From Bursaphelenchus xylophilus (taxonomy: Eukaryota > Nematoda > Chromadorea > Rhabditida > Aphelenchoididae): a stretch of DNA of 64,000 nt. The DNA is taken from NCBI GenBank assembly GCA_904066235.2, contig CAJFCV020000001.1, positions 13,821,291 to 13,885,290 on the forward strand. Direction: 5' to 3'. Position numbers and translations under genes: made by a program. Within the stretch, counting starts at the first letter, position 1, and each line of letters starts with the position of its first letter. The notes under the pieces are model-generated. The model was given only the letters and a program-made list of their open reading frames with translations. It was not told the DNA's origin and did not search any database. Positions 1 to 11,149 of this stretch are shown one piece after another.

Positions 1-35
1 TGCGACAAATCCACATTATTTTCCCGACAGACTGA
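1..35. mobile_element. MITE family 1, right end only
   Basis: Terminal inverted repeat of the family whose outer end reads TCAGTCTGTCGGG (here in reverse, ending GACAGACTGA before a TA). The rest of the element lies before the window. This copy belongs to a subfamily with ATAATGTGGATTTGTCGC inside the tip; a matching left end lies at 3065. The TA flank suggests a Tc1/mariner-type element. Confidence 0.7.
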
Positions 36-1500
36 TACTACGACGCACGGAAACCTGGGAGTCTCCCGCCCCCATTTCAGCACTTCGCCCATCCAGTATC
101 GGTTGTAGTCAAACGAAATGTCAAAAATGAATTTTTCGTGGGGTTTTCCGACCCGAAAAACAAATATTTCTCTCGGAATTATTTATTTTTTATATTTCTT
201 TTGCCAATTTTGACACTTTTGTTCTATTTTGGGTTGCCGTGCGATGCGTCACCGTACGGCAAACTACTCTTTTGTTCAACATAACTTTCGTCACATACCT
301 TTGATTCTCCTCTTCTTCGACTTCTTAAACGGCGACAACTGTCCCAGCTGTCGTAAAAACATTGTAATCAGTAGTTATAGTGTTAGTAAACTTTTCAAAT
401 GAACGATTCTTGAATTGTCTACAAAACAAAAACATAAGATTAGCAATAAATCGCGTTAACGAGGAGAAAAGAGAATTAAGATACGATAAACCAAACAATT
501 CCGCAAAAAATGTGGGGTTTATCGACTCTGTAAAGAGTTGACAAAGCCTTGTATGTCTCAGAGAATTCTAGGAGATATTACGTAAAGATCTTTCGAGAGA
601 GCACACAAAATGAGGAGAGTGACAAAAAAGTGTTCTAAATGATTGTGAATATAAAGAAAATCTTATGAAAATAATATTTTTGGACCCACCAGGATACCCT
701 TTTATGGCGTATAGCTTTTTCTTGGAACATCGCCTCAGGGGTTTTCAAAATTTAGGATTTTCTTATTTTGAAAAATTACGTGAAAAAGCATGTTTGACTT
801 TGAAGGGTCATAACTCGACGTAGGATTGATCATTCTTAATGACCTTTTTTTTAAACAAAATGGCAACTACTACGGAATAAAATGAGCTATTGCTCATAAA
901 AATTGAACAATCCTATAAAAAGTTATAAGCATTACATCCGCGAACTTAGCTGAACCACCCTGTACAATATATAAATTTCAAAACCTCAAAAAAAATTCTT
1001 GCTTATATTTCCACCCAAAATAAACTACAATACGTACAAAAAAGAGTGCAAAAACCCGCCGCCGGAACGCCTTTTTTTCCGGGTTTGCTCATTATCTGAC
1101 CCCAACCTTGAATCCCCTCCTCCCTCGTGTTCAACCGCAAAAAAAAATAAAAAGTTCATTGTGTTAATACAAAATTGAGGGCCTCCTCTTCTTTTTTTTT
1201 TTTTTATTTTTTTCACACTCAATTTTGTGGACCAAATCGCCCGCGATTTCGAAAGAAATACCTGGAAAGACGAAAAAAGAAAAGAAAAAAGGTTGTGTTG
1301 GTAAATAAAGAGGTAAATAAAGACGAGTAGGGTAAGTCTGAGGTAAAATTTGGTGTTCAAAAACCGATGTGTTTATGAGGAAATGAAAAAATGGGAATTG
1401 AAAAATAACAGCTTATTATGGGGAGGGGAAGGTGAAATTTCTATAGAGACGAAGCTCAGATTTGCCTCCAATTGTGAAAATACATTCCGTTTTGGCCATA
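36..1500. other. AT-rich stretch without recognised gene
   Basis: No exon, RNA gene or element ends that I can support. Short poly-A and poly-T runs occur (for example near 1190-1215). The open frames at 1025-1577 are low-complexity and lack splice or family support. Confidence 0.5.
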
Positions 1501-1538
1501 AATCAATTACTCAAAATTATAGCTTTACAGTAAGTCCA

Positions 1539-1850
1539 GGCGACATTTTATACCATGAAACATGTTTGGTCGTATAAAATGTCTCCGCGTAAAATATTTT
1601 TAAAGTTACAAAATGTTCAACGGGCCGCAAATTGATTTTTCAATATGCTACCTTAGCAAAGATTACAGGTGACATTTTATACGTTGAAACATGTTTGGTC
1701 GTATAAAACGTCTCCGTATAAAATATTTTTATACGGTTTGACCCCTTAGCGGACCAAAAAGTGATTTTTCATAATTCTAGTTTTACAGTAATTCGAGGTC
1801 ACTTTTTATACGATGAAAAATGCCTCATCGAATAAAATGGCCCATATACA
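1539..1850. repeat. Three short hairpin repeats, GACATTTTATACGA type
   Basis: At about 1540, 1670 and 1800 the motif GACATTTTATAC(G)A is followed about 15 bases later by its reverse complement TCGTATAAAATGTC, making three tandem imperfect hairpins of about 45 bp, roughly 130 bp apart. The motif recurs at 15926, 24288, 38720 and several times between 40700 and 41540. Confidence 0.6.
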
Positions 1851-1869
1851 TATTCTTGCAAATGAATAA

Positions 1870-3060
1870 TTTCTCTGTAAAGATGGCCATAAGAAAATAG
1901 AAATTGAGGGTGCTTTGTTTATGTGAAAATGACTCACAAAAATAATACATTACAAAGCCTAATTTTGGAAGAAAAGTCCAAAGGATGCCGCAAATTTCCC
2001 CTTAAGAAAAACGCTGTTTTCCAAGCCAATTCAAACGTGTAAAAAAAAGTAAAAGAGCTCTTCGAAAATCTAAATAACCAAATTGAATTCCAAGTTGCGA
2101 TGCGTCAAAGAGCTAGGCGTCGTGACCCCACCTAGGTCCTCATGTCCTTGAGATGAACATTCAAAGAGGAGTTTTTAAGACAAACAAACGATATATCTCT
2201 ACAAATACCCTCGTAAATCGGACGTTAACAACTAATTTAGAGATTGAAACAAATTTACAAATTTTTGATGAGATCTAAAAAAATTTTGAAATTTTGAAAA
2301 AACTAAAAAAAATTGCTGGAAAAATAAAAAAAAAAATTCAAAATAACTGTTAAAAAATAACCACAACTAATTTAAAATCAAAAAATCTCAAAATCCCAAA
2401 AATTACAAACTTTTAAAGGCGCCAAATCCCCTCAAATTTTATGGCCAATCCAATAAAATGATTGAAAAGCGAAATGTTGTGTAAGAAAACACTGCCTGCT
2501 TCCCAGTTCCGAGATAAGAACTCTTGAAAAGACCGAAAACACATAAATGTATAAATTCCCCGCTTTTCAAAAAAGTATTGCCGCCAAATTTGGGGGAATA
2601 TTACTCATAGTAGCGAGGCTAATCGCTTCTGTTGCGGTCTGGAAAAAAATTTCATTTATTTTTTTTGTTTGTAACCAATTTTTCGTTGAAAACACAAAAA
2701 GCCAAAAAAAACTTGTTCGTTGTAAAAGGTTTTTGTTGTATTAGGCTTTTTTAAGACAAAATTTTTGAAAAACTTGTAATTTTTTACTCAAAAATTAGAT
2801 AGCCTTGGCCTAAAAATTGAGACTGAAAAAATTTTTTTTGCTATAGGAAGATGAATTTGTTATACAGAGGTTCTATTGTAACCAAAGTTTTCCCAATGAA
2901 ATAGAACCTTTGTATAACAAACTCCCTTAAAACGAAACCTGTATATAACAAACAAGTTCAGCGGTCTCAAAAAGTCAATTCTAGGCCAAAATAAAATAAA
3001 AAACCCTCCTTGCAACGAAACCCTTCAACAACGAACAATTTTTCAACATCTCTTTACTTT
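1870..3060. other. AT-rich stretch without recognised gene
   Basis: Only short, low-complexity open frames. An inverted pair lies at about 2858-2925: 'tttgttatacagaggttctat' recurs reversed as 'atagaacctttgtataacaaa', 50 bp apart. Confidence 0.4.
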
Positions 3061-3064
3061 ACTA

Positions 3065-3105
3065 TCATTCTGTCGGGAAAATAACGTGGATTCGTCGCGC
3101 CTTGG
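3065..3105. mobile_element. MITE family 1, left end only
   Basis: Begins after TA with TCATTCTGTCGGGAAAATAA and continues with the GTGGATTCGTCGC variant seen at the window start. No matching right end follows, so it is a truncated copy. Confidence 0.6.
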
Positions 3106-3243
3106 AATCGCCCATCATCGCTTTGCGACGGCAGTTATTAAGGGAAGTTTTTCAAAAAATGATTTCTGAACCTTTAAAAATCCCTCGCCAACCTTATGGT
3201 TACTATTCAAGCCACTTATACACCTGGAAATTCGCAAAATCTA

Positions 3244-3694
3244 ACAGGGGAAGTACTCCAAGTGCGACGCTCAGATTTTCTTTAAATTTTGCACACACGT
3301 CGGGTATGGACTAAATATCAATTCCTGAAAGTTTTAGCTCGCACTTTGCCGGCGCCGCCGAGATATCGAACGATTTTTGCCGCCGAGAGAGTACGCTAAA
3401 CGTGGAGAGCGGTCAGAGAGAAAAGCGCTTTTTGGCCATAATTTTGACAGTTTCGTGCGGAAAATTTTGACTTTTTGTAGAAACATTATCCTTTACGGTT
3501 GAAATAGGTATGAAACTTTTCGTGCGGAAATTCGGCAAAAAGTCCTAAATTTTGGCCGACTTTCGATCTAAAAATCTCGGTTGTTTCTGCAAAGCGCGAG
3601 CTAGGATTCTCGCATATATCTTAGAAAAAATTACTCTAAATTTGTGCCAAGTTTCATCAAAATATGAGCGTCGCACTTGGAGTACTTCCCCTGT
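3244..3694. mobile_element. MITE family 4, complete copy (451 bp)
   Basis: Long inverted ends, ACAGGGGAAGTACTCCAAGT on the left and its reverse complement on the right, continue inward through CGACGCTCAGATTTT. They are flanked by TA on both sides, as for Tc1/mariner-type MITEs. Related or partial copies lie near 3700-3880, 37046-37500, 37600-37780, 39700-40338, 45350-45660 and 46640-46890. Several copies contain a similar open stretch of about 50 codons (here from 3552), probably a by-product of shared sequence rather than a gene. Confidence 0.8.
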
Positions 3695-3875
3695 TAATTC
3701 GCAACATCTAAATTCAAACGATGGATCTGGATTTCCCTTTTTAAGAAAATTTTGGCCGATTTCTAAACATGCCCGCAGGGTATCCGTGGTTCTTTTGGCT
3801 GCCCGCAAAATGGTTGCCGCAAGTGTGGACCCGCCGATAAACCCTCATGTTAGTGTCGCAGTTGGGGTACTTCCC

Positions 3876-4285
3876 TGTCTAAGCATGGCTGCAAACCGGG
3901 CCAGCCCCGCCCGGCCCGGTTTGGACCGGAAAATTTTTGTACTAGGCTGGAAAGAAACAAAGCAGGAAATGAAGGGAAAATTATTGGACATTTTCGCAAA
4001 ATGTAAAGAATAATTTAGCAAAACCTATACATAGTGCAATTTCCGCATGACTTTTTTATAAATTACTAAGTCGCCATAAATTGTCTTACCATATGGTTAC
4101 AAAAAATCATAAAATTTGTGTGTAGTACGTTCGCTATCAGCATCGTGTTCAAAAAAAATGAAAAATTCTATCGAAGAAGCTGATTTTTTCCCTTTTTTCC
4201 GGGCAAAACTCAGATTTCAAAAAAACCGGGCCGGCGCGGGCCGGAAAATTTTGGAAAGCCCGGCCCGGAGCCATGCCTACCCCTG
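3876..4285. mobile_element. GC-rich hAT-like MITE, degraded
   Basis: Starts near AAGCATGGCTGCAAACCGGG and ends with an inverted counterpart, CCCGGAGCCATGCCTACCCC. It is rich in GGCCCGG blocks like the clearer element at 54900-55395. The right tip matches CAGGGGTAGG in reverse, but I could not find a target duplication, so the boundaries are approximate. Confidence 0.4.
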
Positions 4286-5603
4286 TCAGCCAATTCGGAG
4301 CGGAATAGGTTATTTTTATTGAAACGTTGCCATCTCTCCAGTAAAAATAAGGCCAAAATTTCTCCATAACTCCAGTAAGACTTGTACTCCACTTACCTCG
4401 AACATAGCACACACACAATCTCGTGGTAAATTGAAACATCATTTCATTGCTGCCTCATATTCATTCACAGATGTGTGAGATTGAGACTACAATTTTATTT
4501 AGTAATAAGAGATCAATGTTCGGGGTAAAATGCTTGACGCTTTTCGACTTCCTCCGTCTCCGAGCTCTCTTCCATAATTGCAAAGCGAGAGTTCATTAAT
4601 CAAACAGCTCGTTCGTTAAGGTGGTTATTGGAATGCATTTATCAAGATCGTTGGGTAAAGTTATGGGGTTATTGGATCGAAAAGAGTTGAAATATTGAAA
4701 AAAATAAAAGCAAAAAGTTGAAATTGACTGAAAAACTTCAAAGAAACTGGGCCGAGAGCTTCTCTTTGCCAATTCTCTGCGACGGCGCTGATATAAAAGG
4801 CGCTACGACGGCGCTACGACTTTGCGGGTTGGCGACAGTTTGGGACAACGACACTATGGATCGTATCAGTTAGTCGTTCGTATCAGCCCGTCGTTGTATG
4901 CATGTGGAGGGCTAGGAGAAGGCTTAGATAGCAGAAATAGGAAGATTGATCGGGTCCTAAGAGAGCTTTTCGTCTTTTTTTGAGATATTTTACGTGTAAT
5001 CACATCAATAATGTCTAGACAAAAGTCACGGATCTTCGTTTTTTGCCCCAAATTTTGGTCTTTTATAAGTTACAATCGTCCGCCGACCAGCTAACGTCCT
5101 TGCCAGGCCTCGTAGGCATACCATTACTATTAGGGTGTCCCATAAATCTTGCAAATTTTTGGGTTGTCGATTTGTGCGAATTCTTGAAAGCTTTGAAACG
5201 CATTACGGAGTATGTTGGATAAACTGTTGTAAAGCTCAGATAAAGCGCTTCTAAATCGTATATGACAAGGCCCTTTAAAGCTCTTCGCCTGTCCTAGACC
5301 TCGTATCGATCGATTCTGTGTCGACCAGAAAACGGGACATGTCTGCGACGTCCAGCCAAATCTTGGCATGTCCTTAAAACAATTTGCGCAGCCTTTCATT
5401 TGCGGCGTAGCAGAGTCGGGGCGTGGGCCACGCCGCTCTGTATGAATTAGTCAAAATCCGAGGCGACAAGATCGGGAATGTATTATCAGTGGAGTGATTG
5501 GGCTCGTTGCCAGGCGGCAGCGATAATTATCGCCACTTTTTTTAGGAACTCCCAGCTCTGATCGTAAGGAAAGAAGTAACTCTGCTATGAAAGCTATGAA
5601 ATG
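4286..5603. other. Intergenic, fragments of dispersed repeats
   Basis: No gene recognised. About 4850-5070 is similar to the centre of the foldback element at 6495-7302 (shared GGATCTTCGTTTTT and CAAATTTTGGTCTT). The block 5130-5400 reads like a decayed repeat and contains no supportable frame. Confidence 0.4.
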
Positions 5604-5750
5604 TCACTCAGTCGGGAAAATAATGAGCACAATTTGCTGACGCGTCGCTGAACTGAAAAGCAACTGGATTTGTCGCGACACAATTCATTTTTTCGGTGGC
5701 GATGCGATTTTCGATGCGACAAAGTGCTCATTATTTTCCCGACAGACTGT
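5604..5750. mobile_element. MITE family 1, near-complete copy
   Basis: Inverted ends CTCAGTCGGGAAAATAATGAGCAC and GTGCTCATTATTTTCCCGACAGACTG enclose about 90 bp containing TTTGTCGCGACA. The left tip is damaged. No coding capacity. Confidence 0.75.
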
Positions 5751-6339
5751 TAGAAAACCGACCTCATAAATTGAAAGTCTCAATAAAACCATCGCTTCGA
5801 GACAGTTGCTTTGTAATGTTGAAATTTTTTTGCAATCAAAATCCAACTTACGGAACAAGACCCTCGCAAATGCGGCCGACTGCGACCAATAGTAGTCCTT
5901 CATGGCGCCGGCACCATCCAAATTCAGCACCCTGTTTCCAGTGAATACTCAAAAACACTTGGACGGAGGCAACCGAAATTAAATATGACTCATTTTCTTC
6001 GCGGAGGTCGCGTTCAAAAGACGCCTTGCAAGATAACGGATGTTTAGTCTTGACAAGTGGTTTGCGCAAACAAAAAATTTGGAAAGTCGCTCTGACCCCG
6101 AGGATTTAACGGCGGGAATCCACAGGGCTTTCCAGAGATGACATCAGAAAAATTTGAAGTTTATCCCTTGGCTGTAAGCGTGTTTATTTTGACATCACAA
6201 GCACAGGTTATTACAGGGTCTTTCAAGAAACGTGAAGGAAAGTAGGAGGCTATAACTTTCGGCGGAGGCGGCGCAGAGAGTTCGTTTTTGGAATATGTAT
6301 TTTTAAGCGACATTATTTTTTGGGGTCAACGCAAAATTG

Positions 6340-7302
6340 ATCGACACAGGGCGTAGGGCAGACGGATACCCAAAAAAAGGATGTAGGAAGTGCCTACAAG
6401 GCCTGGCAAAGCCGTTGGATAGTCGGCGGACGCTCGGGGAAGGCTCGGCGGAGACTTGGCGAAGACTTGCGACGTACCCATTTTTTCTAATTTCAAGGCT
6501 GAGGGGTTCTCAAAAGCGGGACAGATGCTGGCGCAGACCCAATGTTGCTTTTTTGCGGTACTTTTGATATCTCAACAGCCAGTTGAAAATTAAACAGTTC
6601 GGGGGAACACAAAACCTATCGATTCCGTAGCGTGGGGCAGGCTGAGACCCACAAAAATGTTGCCACCGGGCATCCAAGACGGTGGTAAAGCCGTTAGATG
6701 GTCGGCGGAGACTTGGCGAAGGTTTACAATATGTCCATTTTTTCTAATTTTAGCCATTACAAACGTTAGTTTTCTTTACCCTGAGCTATATATTAACATA
6801 GAAAAAACGAAAATTTGCGACTTTTCGGGTCAACGATGCTATGGATCGCGTCGATTCGTTGTTGCATGCACGAGGAAGGCTAGGAGCTCCTAGGATAGCT
6901 TATCAACTATTTTGAGGTGTTTTACGTGTATTCACATCAATAATATCCAGATAAAAGTCATGGATCTTCGTTTTTAGCCGCAAATTTTGGTCTTCTATAT
7001 GTTACAATAGCTCAGGGTAAAGAAAACTAGTTAGTAACAGTTGAAATTAGAAAAAAATGGACATATTGTAAACTTTTCGTCAAGTCTCCGCCGACCATCT
7101 AACGGCTTTGCCACCGTCTTGGATGCTCGGTGGCAACATTTTTATGGGTCTTAGCCTGCCCTACGCTACAGTATCAATAGGTTTTGTGTTCACCCGAACT
7201 GTTTAATTTTCAACTGACTGATGAGACATCAAAAATACCGCAAAAAAACTACATTGGGTCTGACGTCAGCATTTGTCCCGCTTTTGAGAACCCTCAGCCT
7301 TA
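6340..7302. mobile_element. Foldback element (about 808 bp) beside a partial duplicate
   Basis: Arms 6495-6790 and 7010-7302 are reverse complements. The tips read AGGCTGAGGGGTTCTCAAAA (left) and, inverted, TTTTGAGAACCCTCAGCCTT (right). Centre near 6900. The stretch 6340-6494 is similar to 6620-6750 in direct orientation (both carry GTCGGCGGA...GACTTGGCGAAG), so part of the element appears to have been copied next to itself. No transposase frame. Confidence 0.65.
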
Positions 7303-7580
7303 GATTATATTATTTTAGGTTAAAAACTGATGATTTTAACAACTTTTGCCTAAATTTACTAGTATCTGAAGGCAAAACACCTTTCAGTTGCCTGTATCCG
7401 TTTTTTTGTACATTATTTATTAATTATGAGCACCTGCTTCGAAAAAAACCCATAGAAAAACCTTAAAATTTCATGGATAAAATGAGAAACCGGGGGGAAT
7501 TACAAAAATATTACTGATGGTTAATAAACAACGAAAATCTTGATTAAATTTACATTTTCCGTCTTATGGTGTCTCAATTT

Positions 7581-10234
7581 CTACTTCTGAGTACCGGGGA
7601 TCCAGCTGACAGCCCAATTGGACCAGCTCTGAGCGGTTTTTCCAATGTCAATACTGGGCATGGAGAGGTCGAGTTTGGCTGGGCAAGCCTTCTGAGGTGG
7701 ATGCATTGGACGGCGTCTGATGAAGAGAGCAACGAGAATTAAAGCTGAGCCAAAAAGCAGATGATGACGGTAATTTTGGAAGTCATGACGAAGAATTTTG
7801 AGAATGGAATGCTGACGATGCCCGCAATTGGGACAGTAGGCGTGCTGGGGCCTGGAAAATGATACAATAAACGTTCCAGAGAGTAAATTACGATATGAAA
7901 TTACTCTACGCCAATATTCCTTCAAAAACTCCGACTTGATATTACTTTACGAGGGAATGGTCTGAACTTCCCCCAGCGTTTCGGAAAAGGACTGGTACAG
8001 GTGGATAGAGCAGCTCAACTTTGGTAAAAAGAGCCATTTTCCAGCTGCGGAATAAGCCCGGCCGACGAGAAAAATCGACCGAAAGTTCCACAAAAATTTC
8101 CTCTTTCTCTTCCCTCGGAAAAGAAGAGCGGTGTCCAATGGTTCGGTTGGCCGAGTGGATAAAGCGTCCGCTCGGTATTCTTTTGGGGGTTGGTTCGATT
8201 CCGGGGCAGCGCGAAGGACCGTGATAAGACTTTGGTGTAAGCAAGATCAAACTCTTATGAAGCAAAAAAATATTTTGGCATTTTTATACGTTTTATAGAG
8301 GGGCACTATACCGAAAACACAAATAACCGTGAATTTTTTTGGATTTTTCCAGACCTACAAAGCGACGGAACGTCGAAGTCATACATGTTTGGTCATAGAT
8401 AAGGGTATCTCTATCTTTTTGAAACGGACTGTACCCCCAATTAGTATTGCTTAAAAATTGTTGTATAACCTATAAAGTCTTATTACGGTCTTTCGCGCTG
8501 CCCCGGTATGACTTCGACTTTTCAACGCTTTGTGGGTCTGGTAAATCCAAAAAAAATCATTTTTTCACGGTTATTTGTGTTTTCGGTATAGTGCCCCTCT
8601 ATAAAACGTATAAAAATGCCAAAATATTTTTTTGTTTCATAAGAGTTTGATCTTGCTCACACCAAAGTCTTATCACGGTCCTTCGCGCTGCCCCGGAATC
8701 GAACCAACCCCCAAAAGAATACCGAGCGGATGCTTTATCCACTCGGCTAACCGAACCACTGGACACCGCTCTTCTTTTCCGAGGGAAGAGAAAGAGGAAA
8801 TTTTTGTGGAACTTTCGGTCGATTTTTCTCGTCGGCCGGGCTTATTCCGCAGCTGGAAAATGGCTCTTTTTACCAAAGTTGAGCTGCTCTATCCACCTGT
8901 ACCAGTCATTTTCCGAAACGCTGGGGGAAGTTCAGACCATTCCCTTGTTAGGCAAAATTTAGGTAACAAAAATTTTTTATTTCTCTATTTACAACATGAA
9001 AAGCTTGTAAAATCCAAGAATACAACTAGTAAATGAACCATAGCCTTTACCCAGCAAATTTTCCTATGATTTTGATCAAAACCACCTAAAGTAACATCAA
9101 TTTGTCAATTTTCAGTAAAGAAAATTATTAAATCCGCCTGGAAATGGCGCTAAAATTCCATGGTAGCGTAATCAGCATCTTCTTTTTTACCTAAACACCA
9201 ACAAAAACTACAAATACGATTGGGCCCGGTTTTGTTCCCACCCCGGTTTTGTCCCCAAGACGGTTTTGTCCCCAGGACGTTTTTGTCCCCACTTTTTTCG
9301 AGCCTTTTTGTCCCCAGACCGGTTTTGTCCCCAGGACGGTTTTGTCCCCAAGACGTTTTTGTCCCCACTTTTTTTATTTTTTTTCCCCACACCGGTTTTG
9401 TCCCCAGGACGTTTTTGTCCCCAAGCTAGATAGTACGATTAAAAAGCATGCATTCAGATGTTAATGCTGTTTGTTTGGTGCACAGTACTGCAACATGTTC
9501 TTAGCACTTGGTACTGTATAGTACAAGGTGGTACTATAAAGCACGAGGTAAAAATTAAGCCATAGCGCGTGAATGACGTTGTTTTGGTATGCAGTACTGA
9601 TCAGACGTTCATTTTGTACAAAAACAAATTCGTGCTATATAGTACCATGTGCTAAAACACATTTTTGAGAAGTACTGGGCTTCAAACCCATAGCATTGAC
9701 GTGTTATGGCATAATTTTTACCTCGTGCTATATAGTACCACCTCGTACTGTACAGTACCAAGCGCTAAGAACAAGTTGTTCGAGCAGTACTGTGCACCAA
9801 ACCAACAGCATTAACATCTGAATGCATAATTTTTAATCGTACTATCCAGCTTGGGGACAAAAACGTCCTGGGGACAAGACCGGTGTGGGGACAAAAAAAT
9901 AAAAAAAGTGGGGACAAAAACGTCTTGGTGACAAAACCGTCCTGGGGACAAAACCGGTCTGGGGACAAAAAGGCTCGAAAAAAGTGGGGACAAAAACGTC
10001 CTGGGGACAAAACCGTCTTGGGGACAAAACCGGGGTGGGGACAAAAACGTCCACTACGACAAATACTTACTTCAAAAAGCCATAACAGCCGTCACATCTG
10101 AACTTGAATTCATAGCCACAGTTAGAACAGAAAGAATCATTCTTGGTAACGCAGAGGACCTTGCACATTGAGCACTTGTAATTCTCACCATTTTCGGCGT
10201 CATTTCCGGGCAAGAGAACTGGGGAATCAGTCAT
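7581..10234 (-). CDS. Small zinc-ribbon protein with one membrane helix (downstream paralogue)
   Basis: Two exons: 10071-10234 (start ATG at 10234) and 7581-7851, giving 144 residues. The donor is GTAAGT and the acceptor TTTTCCAG; the split codon AA|G restores the frame. Exon 1 carries CSMC..CSNCG and CDGC; exon 2 completes the second pair with YCPNCG, so two zinc ribbons precede a hydrophobic helix (about HLLFGSALILVALFI) and a short polar tail. The same plan and intron phase occur in the neighbour at 10647-11149, so the two are paralogues. Function unknown; zinc ribbons of this type usually bind proteins or nucleic acids, and the helix implies a membrane location. The 2.2-kb intron is filled by two foldback elements. 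An acceptor-like TTTTAG seven bases before the ATG suggests trans-splicing. Confidence 0.8.
8141..8222 (+). pseudogene. tRNA-like sequence, left arm of element A
   Basis: TGGCCGAGTGG at 8148 fits an RNA polymerase III box A and GGTTCGATTCC near 8193 fits box B. The D-arm TGGATAAAGCGTCCG resembles eukaryotic tRNA-Arg. The anticodon stem and acceptor stem do not pair properly, so this is a decayed tRNA or a tRNA-derived promoter, not a functional tRNA. Confidence 0.6.
8673..8755 (-). pseudogene. tRNA-like sequence, right arm of element A
   Basis: Inverted copy of the tRNA-like sequence at 8141, with a few substitutions (box A reads TAGCCGAGTGG). It points towards the centre of the palindrome, as does its partner. 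Confidence 0.6.
9225..10052. mobile_element. Foldback element with GTCCCC subterminal repeats
   Basis: About 830 bp, close to a perfect palindrome centred near 9640, in the same intron as element A. The outer 220 bp of each arm holds about ten copies of a 17-20 bp unit built around TTTTGTCCCCA. The inner arms carry GTACTATATAGCACGAGG-type short palindromes. TACGA occurs just outside both ends and may be a target duplication. Overlapping open frames here are all products of the repeat. Confidence 0.75.
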
Positions 10235-10646
10235 TTCCGATCTAAAACAACATCAGTGAGAAAGTGTTGAAACTGAACGGAATTCGATATGAAAAATAGT
10301 TTAAAACGCGTAGTAGGTCTTTACGTTGATGATCAAAGTGAAAAAAAATGGCAAAAAGCAAACCAAACAGTAAAATTTACATTACACTAGGCATTTTAGG
10401 TAACAAATTGCGCAAAAACTAATGCAACTTACCCAAACTAACAAAAATAACATTTCACACAATTGTAACTGTAAATTTTAGTAAACTGCTAGGTATATAA
10501 CGCTGTTTGCGACAGCAAAGAGCATCAAGAAATCGAAAACTTCCTCAAGTAGACAAAAAAATATTTATAGCAAAAAATTTCAGAAAAATCTCTCAAAATT
10601 TTAGAAACAATATCTAGAACAACGCAATACATCTCTGTGAAGGCAT
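10235..10646. other. Spacer between the two zinc-ribbon genes
   Basis: AT-rich, no frame of note. A plausible trans-splice acceptor (TTTTAG on the minus strand) lies at 10242-10247. With 412 bp between same-strand paralogues, the pair could be co-transcribed or independently expressed. Confidence 0.4.
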
Positions 10647-11149
10647 TCACCATCTTCTCGACCTTCCTTTCAACCAGTAATAGAGCCCAAAATAGGCGAC
10701 ACCAACAGCGATTGTGGTGCCAAGAACAAATCCGGGATTCCTGTGGAGGATTCCCAGCCTCCACATCTCGTACCAGTGCCATCGCTTTGCCCCACAATGT
10801 GCACAGTACTTATCGACCGGCCTGAAAGGTAAACATTTTTTGGCGGTAAATTCGAATTCGAATCGGAGGCAGAGTTGACACAATAAATATAGTTGGGCCA
10901 AGTGTTGCACTAAACCAAATTTTGATGTGAAAATTAGGATTTTGCGGGGAAAACGTCGTGAACTTGATAAAATACAACTTACCTCACGTTCTTTCCGCAT
11001 TTCGTGCAACTGAAATTGATTCTGAATCCGCATTTTCGACAATATTTGTCGTCTTTGTTCTTGATCTCTGTACTACAAGAGGGACACGATCCCTCTGAAA
11101 CGACGACAAATCCTGTGTCGTTTTTAGCTACTACTGTTCCGTGAGACAT
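10647..11149 (-). CDS. Small zinc-ribbon protein with one membrane helix (upstream paralogue)
   Basis: Exon 1 is 10983-11149 (ATG at 11149) and exon 2 is 10647-10821, giving 113 residues; donor GTAAGT, acceptor CTTTCAG, split codon AG|G. Cysteine pairs: CPSC and CRKCG form the first ribbon, CTKCGK and YCAHCG the second. A helix (about FVLGTTIAVGVAYFGLYYW) then leads to a short basic tail. The order of ribbons, intron position and phase match the gene at 7581-10234, but this one lacks the longer C-terminal tail and has a normal 161-bp intron. A U-rich TTTTTTAG at 11177-11184 on the minus strand may be a trans-splice acceptor. Family and function not recognised beyond double zinc ribbon. Confidence 0.8.

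Larger units (their letters stand above)
7950..8947. mobile_element. Foldback element A with tRNA-like arms (PIF/Harbinger-like ends)
   Basis: 998-bp near-palindrome within the intron of the 7581-10234 gene. The left tip CGAGGGAATGGTCTGAAC and the right tip, its near-perfect inverse ending CCATTCCCTTG, are flanked by TTA on both sides, a target type known for PIF/Harbinger elements. Each arm has a tRNA-like sequence beginning about 190 bp from the tip. The element at 45805-46569 shares tips and target but not interior. No transposase frame. Confidence 0.75.

Noticed and set aside
8141..8755. Functional tRNA genes
   Set aside because: Box A and box B are present but the anticodon loop and acceptor stem do not form; both copies are arms of a mobile foldback element.
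7950..8947. SINE insertion based on the tRNA-like promoter
   Set aside because: The sequence is a full inverted repeat with TTA duplications and no A-rich or simple-repeat tail, which fits a DNA transposon derivative better.
9150..10110. Open frames with CPQDGFVP-type repeats
   Set aside because: Translation of the GTCCCC units of a foldback element; every frame looks alike.
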